Positions 63,721 through 64,000 of a DNA stretch of 64,000 nt are shown one piece after another. Both the position numbers and the translations under genes were made by a program. Where the stretch lies: assembly GCA_009767595.1 (NCBI GenBank), contig VSDK01022210.1, positions 151,805 through 215,804 on the forward strand, written 5' to 3'. Position 1 is the first letter of the stretch. Every line of letters begins with the position of its first letter. Under the pieces are notes generated by a model that saw nothing but the letters and a program-made list of their open reading frames with translations, had not been told where the DNA came from and did no database searches. This stretch comes from Symbiodinium kawagutii (taxonomy: Eukaryota > Sar > Dinophyceae > Suessiales > Symbiodiniaceae).

Positions 63721-64000
63721 ATAATAAAATGTACATACATAAATATTGGAACATACATAGCTGACACCATTGTACAAAGAATCCCTAGGTGTATACTGTT
63801 GTACTGTATGCATAAAGGTCACCGTGGGAACTAAGCTGGAATCCAGAAATCAAAACCACTGTTTGTTGTGCATAAACCACTGAAAATCTCAACCATTAAC
63901 AAGCATGAGATACTTCCCTAGAGCTACTTTTCACTCATCCCTTCTTGAGGGAAAGTTCAAACTCCCATTCATTGCAAACACATGCGCACCATACAATTGC

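Overview
This window looks like nuclear DNA of a dinoflagellate, most likely a Symbiodiniaceae-type alga. Four things in the sequence point that way. (1) A near-perfect relic of the dinoflagellate spliced leader lies at 11422-11442 on the minus strand. (2) Genes are split into very short exons (20-110 nt) whose introns begin with GC, GA or GT and end in AG. (3) Every gene I could reconstruct lies on the minus strand. (4) A dinoflagellate-style Ty1/copia polyprotein is present. No rRNA, tRNA, CRISPR or bacterial operon structure was seen. Most of the 64 kb is AT-rich intron or intergenic DNA full of ATGGTTAATGG/AACCATCATT-type low-complexity sequence, short inverted-repeat elements and microsatellites.

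Layout from right to left, the direction of transcription. A terminal exon at 63318-63417 and isolated exon candidates at 60406-60473 and 58503-58568 are parts of unidentified genes. A coiled-coil coding region starts at 53062 and runs to about 51.8 kb. A Ser/Thr protein kinase gene follows from 50838 to at least 28.5 kb; its glycine loop, alpha-C, hinge, HRD, DFG, activation segment, APE and alpha-F elements fall in order on separate small exons with matching phases. The coiled-coil part may be its N-terminus. Inside one kinase intron (31568-33499) sits a same-strand coding block at 32361-32788 with a single frameshift.

Directly downstream is a 5-hydroxyisourate hydrolase gene (uric acid degradation), with six exons from 26592 to 13118 ending in the diagnostic YRGS-stop. 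Its last intron holds a young, antisense, 8.4-kb Ty1/copia retrotransposon (13679-22042) with 269-bp LTRs differing at one position and a 5-bp target duplication. Farther left are possible exons at 12.4-12.8 kb, a GC-rich spliced-leader-bearing insert (about 10.58-11.45 kb) that looks like a retroposed cDNA, a fragment resembling a C5-methyltransferase around 9.4 kb, an unidentified multi-exon gene (8272 to 3206) with two paralogous exons, and a GAGAA satellite at the left edge.

The most unusual item is the copia element. Between protease and integrase it carries a domain with C5-cytosine-methyltransferase-like motifs. Just before that, an out-of-frame 239-codon ORF (16143-16862; coiled coil plus a DPGYVQW motif) overlaps the next in-frame ATG by ATGA, while the main 2.5-kb-residue frame remains open across the whole overlap.
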